Source: Leptospira paudalimensis (GTDB taxonomy: Bacteria > Spirochaetota > Leptospiria > Leptospirales > Leptospiraceae). From it: a stretch of DNA of 64,000 nucleotides. The position numbers and the translations under genes were made by a program. The stretch spans positions 248,231 to 312,230 of the forward strand of contig NZ_JAMQPR010000001.1 of NCBI RefSeq assembly GCF_026151345.1, written 5' to 3'. Shown in pieces: positions 17,578 through 26,205 of the stretch; positions within the stretch are counted from its first letter, which is position 1, and each line of letters begins with the position of its first letter. The notes beneath the pieces are model-generated. The model was not told the DNA's origin. It searched no databases and was given only the letters and a program-made list of their open reading frames with translations.

Positions 17578-18762
17578 TTAAGGATTGGCAATAGGCAAGT
17601 TGATGATCCATTCACTTCCCTTTCCAACTTCAGAAGTGACTGAAAATGTGCCTTTCAATTCCTCGACAATTAATTTAACAAAATGGATCCCAAATCCGTT
17701 CCCCACTTCACCCGCAGTACCATAGGTAGAATTTACTTTGTCTGAAAATACGTCTTTGATTTGATCCGCTGTCATTCCGATTCCAAAATCTTTGATTCGT
17801 ATCACAAATATTTGTTTTTCGGATTTCATGATTTCAAAATGAATTTGTATCTCACTTTTCATTGGTGAAAACTTAAGTGAATTTGAAACTAGGTTCCCAA
17901 TCATTTGAAAGAATTTATTTTTCGGAATTTTCCTTGTAGATAGAGTGGGATTTATGTTTACATTGATGGTAACTTGTTTCGTTTGAGCCTGTGCATGAAA
18001 TAAATTTAACAATTGTTCGGTAAAATCCTTTATCGTGATATCATTGTTAAGTGTACTTTCATCCGTAAATTCACTCATTAGATCATTTACCAAATTTAAA
18101 ACAGAATCACTACTTTCCTTAATCAATTTCATATTCGAAAGATATTCCATCATGTCTATATGTTCTTCTTGGAGGATGATATCAGCCAAACCCGATATAC
18201 CACCGATGGGGCTTCGAATATCATGTGCTAACATTTTATAATTTCTCAATAATTTGAGATTTTTTTCTGTTATTAGATGAATGGTGTTTTTGTGTTTGAT
18301 ACGCTCCTTCACTTCTTTTGCGATGATTTCTAAAAGATTAATTTTATCTGGAGAAATTGAGTTATCCTCTGTATCGATTACGCAGAGAGATCCTATATTA
18401 TATCCTTTTAAATCAATTGGAATTCCATAATAGTATTTAAAGTAAGGACTTTGAGTGACAAATCCTTTCTCTTGGAACCTTGGGTCTGACCTTAGGTCTT
18501 TTACTTCTAGATGTGAATTGTTTAAGATCGTAAATTGGCATACAGTTTCTTCTCTTGGAGTGAGAGTAGAGGGAAATCCAAAATCACCAATTGTCCACTG
18601 GTGTAATGCATCAATCAGATTGATATGGGAAATGGGTGTTCCAGTGATCCTTGCTGCCAATTCCGCAAGTCCATTAAATTCCTCTTTTAAAGAAACATAG
18701 TCTAAGTTTAATTCTGCTAATTGGAGTAAGCGAGCGATTTCATTTTCGGGAATGATTTGCAT
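17578..18762 (-). CDS. GAF-domain histidine kinase
   Basis: A 394-residue cytosolic sensor kinase with no membrane segments. Residues about 25-160 form a GAF domain of the kind that precedes sensor kinases (ISHINLIDALHQW, then FYYGIPIDLKGYNIGSLCVID-like core). The HisKA dimerisation helix has MLAHDIRSP with the phosphoacceptor His180, and the ATPase domain has an N box with Asn294 (NLVSNSLKFS), G1 as DFGIGM at 325-330, and a GFGIHFVKLI G2 region. No receiver domain and no adjacent response regulator gene, so it is an orphan. The GAF ligand is unknown. It lies between two genes that share a common 3' end. Confidence 0.9.
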   Translation of the reverse strand: MQIIPENEIARLLQLAELNLDYVSLKEEFNGLAELAARITGTPISHINLIDALHQWTIGDFGFPSTLTPREETVCQFTILNNSHLEVKDLRSDPRFQEKGFVTQSPYFKYYYGIPIDLKGYNIGSLCVIDTEDNSISPDKINLLEIIAKEVKERIKHKNTIHLITEKNLKLLRNYKMLAHDIRSPIGGISGLADIILQEEHIDMMEYLSNMKLIKESSDSVLNLVNDLMSEFTDESTLNNDITIKDFTEQLLNLFHAQAQTKQVTINVNINPTLSTRKIPKNKFFQMIGNLVSNSLKFSPMKSEIQIHFEIMKSEKQIFVIRIKDFGIGMTADQIKDVFSDKVNSTYGTAGEVGNGFGIHFVKLIVEELKGTFSVTSEVGKGSEWIINLPIANP

Positions 18763-18830
18763 GGATTGATTCCTAATTGTTTAACACTTGCGCTTTACCG
18801 AAAGGTGCCACCCTTTAGTTTACCGAGGGG

Positions 18831-19643
18831 TTAATCCGTCAAATCTACTTCTTCGAATGCCTCTGTTTGGTGGCGAAACATCCAAAGTTTATCACCAGAG
18901 TAAAAATTGATAAAACCATCTCGCATTTCAAATTGTGAAATTCCTCGGAGTAATAAATTCTGTTCGAATTGCATCTCAGTGGGTAAATCCATCACAATCA
19001 TTCGGCGTGTGGTGATAATGGCCACTTTGTCATGGAGGTTAGCAAAGGCACGAAGGTTTTCTTGTTCAAGGCTAATGGTATCCCAATGGTTCGTATAACT
19101 GTTGTATATGTAGAGTTTGCGTTCACTGGCAACAAGTGCGGCTTTGTGACCCATAGCAACTTGGTATCGTTCTTCGCCAAAGATATGACCCTTTTCCCAT
19201 TCGGTGCTTGTATTACTGACACCTAATAAGTTTTTTTGAGAAACTATTATACAAAGGTCACCGAAACATTTGGAGTAACGGACATGTTCCCCTCTTGTGG
19301 AATATGAAACTTCTGTTCCATCGGACAAAAATGCTTTAAAGGACAAATGACCTTCCACAAAGTTAATGGTTGTTTGGATATAAGGGTATGCTGTTTTATC
19401 GGTAGTCCAATTGGAAAATGCGGTGACATCTTGTTTTACGGGAACAGAAGGAACATGTAAATCCGGGTGTGGTCTTTGTGGTGGTCTCGGACGATTTTGG
19501 CCAACTGTATCGATATAGTAAATGTCTCCATCAAATTGATCGGGGTTCGCAAAAAGAGAGGGAATGAGTCCGGTCGAAACGGAAATCCCAATGAGGACAA
19601 AGAGTATTTTTAGAGTCTGTTTTGAATGCGACCAAGAGAACAT
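18831..19643 (-). CDS. Exported protein of unknown function, possibly propeller-like
   Basis: A 270-residue protein with a signal peptide (about residues 10-33, ending near LFA), then a proline-rich segment (RPRPPQRPHPDLHVP near 50-66) and a beta-rich body with repeated short strands such as AALVASERKLYIYN and VAIITTRRMIVMD. The spacing suggests an incomplete beta-propeller or a similar stacked-sheet fold. No enzymatic motif is visible. Its C-terminus (HQTEAFEEVDLTD) and the bases after it match the 3' end of the methyltransferase gene at 16751. It is followed upstream on the same strand by the LOG-family gene with about 30 bp between, so the two may be co-transcribed. Confidence 0.7.
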   Translation of the reverse strand: MFSWSHSKQTLKILFVLIGISVSTGLIPSLFANPDQFDGDIYYIDTVGQNRPRPPQRPHPDLHVPSVPVKQDVTAFSNWTTDKTAYPYIQTTINFVEGHLSFKAFLSDGTEVSYSTRGEHVRYSKCFGDLCIIVSQKNLLGVSNTSTEWEKGHIFGEERYQVAMGHKAALVASERKLYIYNSYTNHWDTISLEQENLRAFANLHDKVAIITTRRMIVMDLPTEMQFEQNLLLRGISQFEMRDGFINFYSGDKLWMFRHQTEAFEEVDLTD

Positions 19644-19674
19644 AAACTTAGGTTTCCTTCCCGGTGAATCTTCA

Positions 19675-20265
19675 TTAGATGGAATCTTCCGACAACCATT
19701 TCTCTGTCTTAGACGGAGAATAGTTCTGCAAATGAGTGAGTAAGTCCTTGGATTCCCTTAGGACAATCACGAGATCCATATTTTCCTTTTTTAAAAAACC
19801 AGAATCCACCATCGTGTGGAACATTTGGACAAGTGAGTCATAAAACTCATTCCAATTCAATAATACAATGGGTTTGTTGTGAAGTCCCAGTTGTGACCAA
19901 GTGACCACTTCAAAAAACTCTTCCATGGTTCCAAAACCACCAGGTAACACGAGAAAAGCATCCGAACGTTCAAACATAATTCGTTTCCTTTCGTGCATCG
20001 ATTCCACTTGGATGAGTTCTGAAAGTCCCATATGTTCTATTTCCTTTCGTTTCAGAAACGTTGGGATCACACCGATGACCTTACCATGGTTCTCCAAACA
20101 ACCGTTTGCCACAGCTCCCATTAGTCCGACACTCGCACCACCATACACAATTCCCATTTGGTGTTTTGCAAGAATTTCACCCAAATGGAAAGCTTCTTTG
20201 TGATAGGAAGGGTTAAGTCCAGAAGAGGAACCACAGTAAATTGCGATGTGTTGTATCAGAGCCAT
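19675..20265 (-). CDS. LOG-family protein (TIGR00730-type Rossmann fold)
   Basis: A 196-residue protein of the LOG family, whose characterised members hydrolyse nucleoside 5'-monophosphates (cytokinin riboside 5'-monophosphate phosphoribohydrolase) or purine/pyrimidine nucleotides. The two family signatures are present: YGGASVGLMG at about 41-50, and the catalytic PGGFGTMEE at 108-116, preceded by the conserved HERKR (Arg93/Arg95 region) at about 91-95. Length is typical. In bacteria the physiological substrate is often unclear; a housekeeping nucleotide-cleaving role is more likely than hormone synthesis. Upstream of the exported protein gene at 18831 on the same strand. Confidence 0.93.
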   Translation of the reverse strand: MALIQHIAIYCGSSSGLNPSYHKEAFHLGEILAKHQMGIVYGGASVGLMGAVANGCLENHGKVIGVIPTFLKRKEIEHMGLSELIQVESMHERKRIMFERSDAFLVLPGGFGTMEEFFEVVTWSQLGLHNKPIVLLNWNEFYDSLVQMFHTMVDSGFLKKENMDLVIVLRESKDLLTHLQNYSPSKTEKWLSEDSI

Positions 20266-20346
20266 CTGAAAGACAATATGTAAGTTCCATAGGAATTGAA
20301 AAGTGAAAACTGTAATTTAGAATCTGAAACTGGGAAAGGAGTCAGG

Positions 20347-21204
20347 TTATTTACGAAAACCGTATAAGGCATTAGCCATAAATTCCCATTCAGGTGTTTG
20401 AAAAAATTCTCCTTGTGGTAAGGAAAACCATGGAGAGTTGGTTGTAGTATTTTTTAAAATATGCATTTCCTGGGAAGGCATATAACTCTGCGCTAACAGA
20501 AATAAAGTATTTCCCTCTTTTGATTGGGCCTTGTCTACAACCATCACCACATGCCCAGGCGAACCTGCTTGGATCCATACATCCCCCGGTTCCAAATTTT
20601 TGAGTTGTTTTTTCTTAAGTTCTGATTGGAGTGAAATGGTTCCCGCATAACTATAAATAAATTTTAAATAAACTTCGAACACATCGCGGTTAGTTCCTTT
20701 TTTTGCAATCCTTTTTTTCCAACTAGTTTTATTTCCCTTCACAACCACTCGGTCACCTTTTACAAATCTAGAAAAGGGAACTAACATTCCATTGCTGATG
20801 GTAAAATTGATTTTCTCCCATTCCTTTCGCGAATATAGATACTCTGCCCGAAGTTTCATGACCGCATCAGCACATTGGATGAGGTCTGTTTCCAGTAAGG
20901 GAAAATCTAACACAGCTTCATGGACTTGGTTTTGTTTTTTATTTCCATTGTACAAAAACACAGGGCTTCCTTTAGGTTTTAATGGAAAGTTTTGTAGGTA
21001 AGTAGAAAAACTTTCTTTTGGGTAAGTGATTCGACTGTATCCGTTAGGTGGCGTTAAACGTTCTTGTATGGATTCAGAAAAAATTGGTGCAACTAAAAGA
21101 AAAGGGATAAGGAAACAAAATCCGTATCGCAAATCTAAATTGAATTTTAGTCCAAATTCCAATTTCAACGAGTTACCACCAGTTTGATTGATTCTTCCAA
21201 CCAT
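20347..21204 (-). CDS. DUF4846-family exported protein
   Basis: A 285-residue protein whose body matches the DUF4846 pattern as I recall it: RLTPPNGYSRI near residue 50, SFSTYLQNFPLKPKGSPV, DLIQCADAVMKLRAEYLY near 108-125, INFTISNGM, FIYSYAGTISL near 187-197, GDVWIQAGSPGHVVMVVDKA near 212-231, and LAQSYMPSQEMHIL. A hydrophobic signal (YGFCFLIPFLLVAPIFS) precedes the domain, so it is exported. The true start is uncertain: the longest frame begins inside the 3' end of the upstream dehydrogenase gene (40 bp overlap), and a start closer to the signal peptide is plausible. The conserved Cys/His residues suggest a hydrolase-like fold, but no activity is known to me. Confidence 0.88.
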   Translation of the reverse strand: MVGRINQTGGNSLKLEFGLKFNLDLRYGFCFLIPFLLVAPIFSESIQERLTPPNGYSRITYPKESFSTYLQNFPLKPKGSPVFLYNGNKKQNQVHEAVLDFPLLETDLIQCADAVMKLRAEYLYSRKEWEKINFTISNGMLVPFSRFVKGDRVVVKGNKTSWKKRIAKKGTNRDVFEVYLKFIYSYAGTISLQSELKKKQLKNLEPGDVWIQAGSPGHVVMVVDKAQSKEGNTLFLLAQSYMPSQEMHILKNTTTNSPWFSLPQGEFFQTPEWEFMANALYGFRK

Positions 21205-22187
21205 GCTTCTTTTGCTTCTGCAAAGGAAACAATTTTTGTGACAATTTTTTCAGGTGTAAACATTCCATTTTGGATTTCGGGGTAAAGTGCTTTCATAGAA
21301 TCGAGTGATTCCACTCTGCCGATATGGATTTCCGCACCTTGATTGTACATCTCCAAATATGGAATTTCAAAACGATTGGTCCAAAAGATCGATGCTGAAC
21401 TGAGGATTGCATTTTTTCCCATGGAACGAGTGGCAAATTCCCAACCTTCTTTTGTGGCAGAAGCATCACAAACCAAATCAAACTTTTCACTTGGTTTTGG
21501 GAATGTCGTTACATGATTCACTGAGATTCCTAGTGATGTAGCAAGTTCGATTCTACTGCGGTCAGTGTCCACATAGAGCACTTCAGCTTTTTTTGTTTGG
21601 TGGAGGTAAAGAGCTGTGTAAAGTCCAATACTACCCGCGTTCCCACCAACCACTAGTGTTTTAGGATCTTTTTTTCGTTCTAAAAATCTACCTGCCAACT
21701 TCCAAACTTCGGCAATATTATCACTGAAACTTGCAATGCCAACTGGGTTAATGTTAGGATCCATAGGAAGTAACATTTGTTTTGCGTATGGAACTTTGAT
21801 GAGTTCTGAAATTGCACCACCTACATTGTGAGCACCAGGTGGCATTCCATAAGCGGAAGTATAAGGAACTGTTTCACATGAATTGGTATGAATCGATAAA
21901 CACGCAGGACAGGTTCCACAAGAGATTTGGAAAGGAATCGCAACCACTGATCCAATTTGGAATTGTCCAATGAGTTCGTCCGATAGAGTTTTGATACGAC
22001 CAACAAACTCATGTCCTACGGGAAATGGTGCACGGAATAATGTTTCTCCCCGCACGATGGGTAAATCCAAATCACAACGAGCAATGGCGATGGGTTCCAC
22101 TAGCGCTTGGTTTTCACCAGTGATAGTAGGTGTTTCTACTTCTTCCCATTCAAGGATTCCTTTTTTTCGAAAGACTAGTCGTAACAT
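21165..22187 (-). CDS. Zinc-containing alcohol dehydrogenase (MDR family)
   Basis: A 340-residue medium-chain dehydrogenase/reductase. The N-terminal catalytic domain has the catalytic-zinc region (ARCDLDLPIVRG, then GHEFVGRI) and a structural zinc cluster (CGTCPACLSIHTNSC near 95-109). The NAD(P)-binding domain contains VVGGNAGSIGLY near residue 180 as the nucleotide-binding turn, followed by an acidic strand end (LYVDTDRS) that suggests NAD preference. Substrate is not predictable; the family oxidises alcohols or reduces aldehydes. It lies on the same strand as the SDR-like gene upstream and overlaps the DUF4846 gene downstream, so these three may form one operon. Confidence 0.9.
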   Translation of the reverse strand: MLRLVFRKKGILEWEEVETPTITGENQALVEPIAIARCDLDLPIVRGETLFRAPFPVGHEFVGRIKTLSDELIGQFQIGSVVAIPFQISCGTCPACLSIHTNSCETVPYTSAYGMPPGAHNVGGAISELIKVPYAKQMLLPMDPNINPVGIASFSDNIAEVWKLAGRFLERKKDPKTLVVGGNAGSIGLYTALYLHQTKKAEVLYVDTDRSRIELATSLGISVNHVTTFPKPSEKFDLVCDASATKEGWEFATRSMGKNAILSSASIFWTNRFEIPYLEMYNQGAEIHIGRVESLDSMKALYPEIQNGMFTPEKIVTKIVSFAEAKEAWLEESIKLVVTR

Positions 22188-22242
22188 ATGACACTCCGTA
22201 TACCGAACGGTCTACTATTAGCCTTTTCTCAAAATTTGGCAA

Positions 22243-23070
22243 CTAAAATTGTTGGAACCAGTTTGGCAATTTTGGCATCTCTGTTTCTTCCCAAGTCCAA
22301 TCACCAAGGACAGTAACAATCGGTGATTTCGTTTGTAGTGCATTTATGAGACCACGTGTAAGGTCTTCTCTTACAGTAGGTCTGTAGGGTGTGCCAAACT
22401 GTTTTTGAAAGGATTCTTTTTCGTGTTCCCAAGCATAGGATAGGAAAAAGTCCATAAACTTCTCGTTAGATGATTCAAATTTGTTTTTGAGTCGTAGAAG
22501 GTCAGGGTGGTTTGTTTTTTTCATTGTCCTTTGTAAAACGATCGAAATTCCTCTTACACTTTTAGAAAAAAATGTCCCTGCTCGCACAATCCGTCGTTTT
22601 GTTGGATTCTCAAATGCCCAAAGATCAGCCTTGTATTTTGCAATTCCCATGGATCCATAAAATGCCAACGTATGGCTTAACCAATAAAACGCTGAATAGG
22701 CGACAGTGAGTTCCGGTCCAAATTCCTTTTCCAAACTCACCATGGGATCCAAACAAATTCCCAAGGTATTCTTGATTTGTTCGTTTGTACTTTCTTCAAT
22801 GGGAAAACCTACTTCACCAAGAGCCGGTGTGTAAATGAGAGCCTTAATCTGTTTGGGTCTACCATGTTTTTCAAAATCATCAACGATAGAACTAGTAAGC
22901 CCAGGTTCTGCTCGTTTTCCAAATAAGGTTAGGTTTGAATTCGACACAGGTTCATTAGTTGTTGTGGAAGTGATGATAAAGGCATCTGGATCTGAGCTAC
23001 GGATGGCTTGGATGGCACTTTGTCCGGCTTCCCCCGAACCACCTATGATTAAATATTGATTTTGTCCCAT
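22243..23070 (-). CDS. SDR-like NAD(P)-binding protein
   Basis: A 275-residue protein with an N-terminal Rossmann fold: YLIIGGSGEAGQSAI at residues 6-20 matches the dinucleotide-binding turn, and ALIYTPALGEVGFPIEES near 79-96 resembles the SDR 'NAg' region. The segment AYSAFYWLSHTLAFYGSMGIAKYKADLW near 125-152 occupies the place of the SDR active site with a Tyr and Lys, but the canonical YxxxK spacing is not seen, so activity is doubtful. The C-terminal part is not standard. It probably forms an operon with the dehydrogenase downstream (55 bp gap). A redox or sensor function is possible. Confidence 0.7.
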   Translation of the reverse strand: MGQNQYLIIGGSGEAGQSAIQAIRSSDPDAFIITSTTTNEPVSNSNLTLFGKRAEPGLTSSIVDDFEKHGRPKQIKALIYTPALGEVGFPIEESTNEQIKNTLGICLDPMVSLEKEFGPELTVAYSAFYWLSHTLAFYGSMGIAKYKADLWAFENPTKRRIVRAGTFFSKSVRGISIVLQRTMKKTNHPDLLRLKNKFESSNEKFMDFFLSYAWEHEKESFQKQFGTPYRPTVREDLTRGLINALQTKSPIVTVLGDWTWEETEMPKLPNWFQQF

Positions 23071-23156
23071 GAATCCCTACCTGAATGTTTTAGAGGTTCT
23101 AATTTTCGATTGATCATGGTAAAGTCTCTTAGATTCTTTATCGGAACAAGCGAAAT

Positions 23157-24797
23157 ATGAAAACGATTTTATCCTGCTCCAATTGTCTCAGCGGTCATTC
23201 CATTTCCTCATCCAAACTGGAAGGCAAAAAAGGAAAATACCGATGTAAAAAATGTTCCATTTGGAACCATTTTGATTTTCGAAAGAACCTCACTGGTGAA
23301 AGATCCGACTCACTCGTGTTATTTGATCTAAATTTTATAGGTCAAATTCCCAACCATACCCTTCAAGGACAAATTTTTGGAAGGTATACCACAAACTTTG
23401 TATCCGAGTGGTCAAATGAAGAGTTAGTTTTTTTGAAAGATGAGGAGGGAAACGATGATGATGTTCGGATTTCTATCTCTGGACTTCCTGAAATTGTTCG
23501 TTTAAAAAATTTTGATTATGATATCACAACAACGACACCTTCCAAAACTCTCAGTATCATCATCAATCATAATGTCAACATTTCTCCTGTTAGACTTTCC
23601 TTAACGGTAGAAGATTATGACCATGCACTTGTGAATGGAAAATTGTATTTGGCAATTTCCGATGAGTGGAATACGTTTTTACACGGTAGTTTTACAGCTA
23701 CTCATATTTATAAAATTGAGTTTGATGAATATGGAGTAGCAAACAAAGAACTTCCCGATTTTATCTCAAGTTATTTAGCATCCAAAATTTATGCGTTGTC
23801 TGGTAATATATTATTATTACAAAAACATTATCCATCATTAACAGAAAAAGAAAAAGATGAATTACTCACACTTGTGATGTATCACTGGCCCGAAAACCAA
23901 ACAACTGTTTCGGAAGTACATTTCAAAGAAACAAACATCCAAGCAAAATTCCAACTCACTCAGAGAAAACTGAACGAAACTTTTATTTTTTTAATTTCCA
24001 ATCAATTAAAACCAAATGCAAACCATTGGCATATCATTCATGATGTTGTTTGCCATTCAGAATCCGAACCAATCTTCATCCCCATTCTCAAATCAAAATT
24101 TCCAGAGGAATACCACCAAAACTTAGGAAATCAATTAGAAACTAAAAATGAAGATAAAACTTTAGATTGGTTAGATGAAGATGATGTTTATTTATTAGAT
24201 TCTTTTGTAAGAACAGTTGGATCCTTAGATTATATCATTAAAGATTCCATTCGCAATCCTCTTGGTTTTACTTTATTACAAGAGGCTTTTGTACGTTCTA
24301 AATTCAAATCTTGTATGCGATTATTGGAAAGAGGTGCAAACCCCAATATTTTAGATGCTAATGGAGAATCTGCCATCTTCAAATTATGCCAAGACAACAA
24401 ACTTCGTTTGCAAGAAAAAACTGCACTCATGGATGAACTCATCAAACGTGGAGCTATGGTAAACTTACAATCGGTAAATGGAATGTCACCTCTCCATTGG
24501 TGTTCTGTTTTTGGAGAACCAAGTTTGGCAAAACGACTCATCCAAGCAGGTGTTGACATTCACATAACGGATCAAATTGGCAGTACTGCTCTACACGAAG
24601 CTTGTAAATTTGGAAATTCTTCTGTCCTTGCTTTATTACTCGAATCGGGAGCGAAAGCAAATGGGAAAACCTTGGAGGAAAAAACAGGCCGTGATTTAGC
24701 CTTTGAAAATTTAGAAATTGCCGAACTGGAATCAGACGAAGAGAAAAAGAACCGTTACCAAAGGGTTCTTTCTCTCCTTGATGTGTATGGTGGTTAA
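23157..24797 (+). CDS. Zinc-ribbon and ankyrin-repeat protein
   Basis: A 546-residue cytosolic protein. Four cysteines at the N-terminus (C7, C10, C30, C33) form a zinc-ribbon-like module. The middle (about 50-350) is an unrecognised alpha/beta region that contains a PilZ-like beta stretch near residues 48-130 (RSDSLVLFDL, then DVRISISGLP), but this is weak. The C-terminal 150 residues hold about four ankyrin repeats (LLERGANPNILDANGESA, GMSPLHWCSVFGEPSLAKRL, GSTALHEACKFGNSSVLALL). Ankyrin proteins mediate protein contacts; the partner is unknown. Its last codons overlap by 4 bp the stop of the convergent ABA4-like gene. Confidence 0.8.
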   Translation: MKTILSCSNCLSGHSISSSKLEGKKGKYRCKKCSIWNHFDFRKNLTGERSDSLVLFDLNFIGQIPNHTLQGQIFGRYTTNFVSEWSNEELVFLKDEEGNDDDVRISISGLPEIVRLKNFDYDITTTTPSKTLSIIINHNVNISPVRLSLTVEDYDHALVNGKLYLAISDEWNTFLHGSFTATHIYKIEFDEYGVANKELPDFISSYLASKIYALSGNILLLQKHYPSLTEKEKDELLTLVMYHWPENQTTVSEVHFKETNIQAKFQLTQRKLNETFIFLISNQLKPNANHWHIIHDVVCHSESEPIFIPILKSKFPEEYHQNLGNQLETKNEDKTLDWLDEDDVYLLDSFVRTVGSLDYIIKDSIRNPLGFTLLQEAFVRSKFKSCMRLLERGANPNILDANGESAIFKLCQDNKLRLQEKTALMDELIKRGAMVNLQSVNGMSPLHWCSVFGEPSLAKRLIQAGVDIHITDQIGSTALHEACKFGNSSVLALLLESGAKANGKTLEEKTGRDLAFENLEIAELESDEEKKNRYQRVLSLLDVYGG

Positions 24798-25219
24798 AAT
24801 CCAAATCGTTTTGTTTTGATCACCTTAACGATCAAGTACAAAACGAGTCCCACTGGACCATAATAGAAAGTGAGGAAATGAATGGGAACAAGGTACAATC
24901 GATGGATTCCAATTGACTTTCCATCTTCTGCTTCCCAAGTTCCGATAAACAAATCAAATGATAGATAATGCACCCATCCAGCTAACAGAAATTCATCGTT
25001 TGTAAATAAAGAACGCACCGATTCCAAACTTGAAAAATTGCCTTCTGCCTTCCCAAAACCTAGAGACAGGGCAAAAATGTATAACCCTCCAAGAAATAGA
25101 CCCGAAATCATAACGCGAAGGTATGGTATCACCTTATTTTGGTTTGGTGTAATGATTAATACAAACCAGGAAAGGAGTGCAATCGAATTTGCAATCGTAA
25201 ACATAAGAGATGAGTTCAT
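24794..25219 (-). CDS. ABA4-like (DUF4281) membrane protein
   Basis: A 141-residue protein with four predicted transmembrane helices. It matches the ABA4-like family: the core VHYLSFDLFIGTWEAEDGKS near residues 82-101 and RLYLVPIHFLTFYYGPVGLVLY near 105-126 are its most conserved parts. The plant founder is required for neoxanthin formation, but bacterial homologues are common in organisms without that pathway, so function here is open. It overlaps the 8-TM gene upstream by 4 bp (ATGA), so the two are translationally coupled, and both lie under the TetR-type control region at 26.1-26.2 kb. Confidence 0.88.
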   Translation of the reverse strand: MNSSLMFTIANSIALLSWFVLIITPNQNKVIPYLRVMISGLFLGGLYIFALSLGFGKAEGNFSSLESVRSLFTNDEFLLAGWVHYLSFDLFIGTWEAEDGKSIGIHRLYLVPIHFLTFYYGPVGLVLYLIVKVIKTKRFGF

Positions 25220-26139
25220 GTGGTTACCTTTGTTACAAAGAATTTTGGAGAGGAAAATAGACGAATGAAGAGTGTCGTCAGAACTAAAACAATTAAACCA
25301 TAACTACCTGTAAAATAACGATGGAAACCGAAAATCGAGTATCCCATCAATGTTTGAACCACCATCAATCCATTCATCATGAGTAAAAAAAATCCAATCA
25401 ATCGAATGATCATCCTATGTTCTTTCCTTTCCAGAAGTGGCATTAGAAAAGCCGCCAATACAAAGAAAACCTGCATCACATGCATTCCGAAAAAATGAGG
25501 GACTCGCATGTCACCAATCACCGTACTCCAACCAAAAAAATAGAGGCCTTGTCCTGCTTCCCCCTTTCCAAAGTTATGTGATCCACTTGTTTGGTAAATT
25601 CCTTGTTTCATCAGTTCCAATTGTTCTGGGCGTGGAGTTGTCATAAAAAAACCAATAATCATTCCAAAACCAGCGATGAAAAGTCCCCAAAGTAGGCTTT
25701 CTTTCACTGCCTTTGGAATCTGTTTTTGTTTGAAGATGGGTAGGATCATACCTAAGTGGAAAAGCCAAAAAATGGAAATACTGGTTCCCATAACAGAAAA
25801 CACAATTTGGTTCCAAGTATTGGAAACATTAAAATGGCTATTTTCTCCTCTAGCTGCCTGCATTGTGATGAGGATAATTTCAATGGCGGAGGTGATGGTG
25901 AGTGTTATTTGAGTTTTTCGATTGAACTTCCAATCTGCCAAAAATCGTTCCAAAACCCAAAGGGTTGAAAACGAATAAATCCCAAGAGATAAAGAGAACT
26001 TGATAGGTTTGATCCAAAGATTTACTCCCAAAAGGGTTCTTGTATCTAATAAAAGCAGGGGAATCATGGTTATCGTGAGCACTGCCATTGAGATTCCATT
26101 CCAAAAAAGTGGTTGTTTTTTGATGTTGGTGTATTCCAT
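25216..26139 (-). CDS. Eight-TM membrane protein of unknown function
   Basis: A 307-residue integral membrane protein with about eight predicted helices. I chose the ATG at 26139 because it is the first start after a good promoter (TTGACA, 17 bp, TACACT) and begins directly before the first helix; longer frames run through the divergent regulator's control region. Conserved-looking polar residues sit between helices: NSHFNVSNTWNQ near residue 96-107, GSHNFGKGEAGQG near 190, and GDMRVPHFFGMHVMQ near 210-225, whose histidines could bind metal or a cofactor within the membrane. I recall similar uncharacterised proteins in other bacteria but no function. Coupled to the ABA4-like gene and divergent from a TetR gene. 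Confidence 0.75.
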   Translation of the reverse strand: MEYTNIKKQPLFWNGISMAVLTITMIPLLLLDTRTLLGVNLWIKPIKFSLSLGIYSFSTLWVLERFLADWKFNRKTQITLTITSAIEIILITMQAARGENSHFNVSNTWNQIVFSVMGTSISIFWLFHLGMILPIFKQKQIPKAVKESLLWGLFIAGFGMIIGFFMTTPRPEQLELMKQGIYQTSGSHNFGKGEAGQGLYFFGWSTVIGDMRVPHFFGMHVMQVFFVLAAFLMPLLERKEHRMIIRLIGFFLLMMNGLMVVQTLMGYSIFGFHRYFTGSYGLIVLVLTTLFIRLFSSPKFFVTKVTT

Positions 26140-26142
26140 AAT

Positions 26143-26200
26143 GTAGACAGTGTAAACCTGCATGTAGGCTCTGTCAACATAAAAAGTATACATTGTAAAC
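26143..26200. promoter_or_regulatory. Three phased operator-like repeats between TetR gene and membrane operon
   Basis: Three related 15-bp sequences of the form GTAnnCnnTGTnAAC lie at 26143-26157, 26164-26178 and 26186-26200, starting 21 and 22 bp apart (two helical turns). The third (GTATACATTGTAAAC) is a near-perfect palindrome with one mismatch pair around its centre base, typical of a TetR operator. The first differs from the third at two positions, the middle is more degenerate (11 of 15 against the first). They cover the promoter of the minus-strand operon and the bases just before the TetR start. Confidence 0.65.
26149..26177 (-). promoter_or_regulatory. Sigma70-type promoter of the 8-TM/ABA4 operon
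   Basis: On the minus strand TTGACA (26177-26172) and TACACT (26154-26149) are separated by exactly 17 bp. Transcription would start at about 26142, only a few bases before the ATG at 26139, so the mRNA may be nearly leaderless; no Shine-Dalgarno sequence is visible. Both boxes fall inside the operator-like repeats, which fits repression by the divergent TetR. Confidence 0.6.
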
Positions 26201-26205
26201 ATTTT

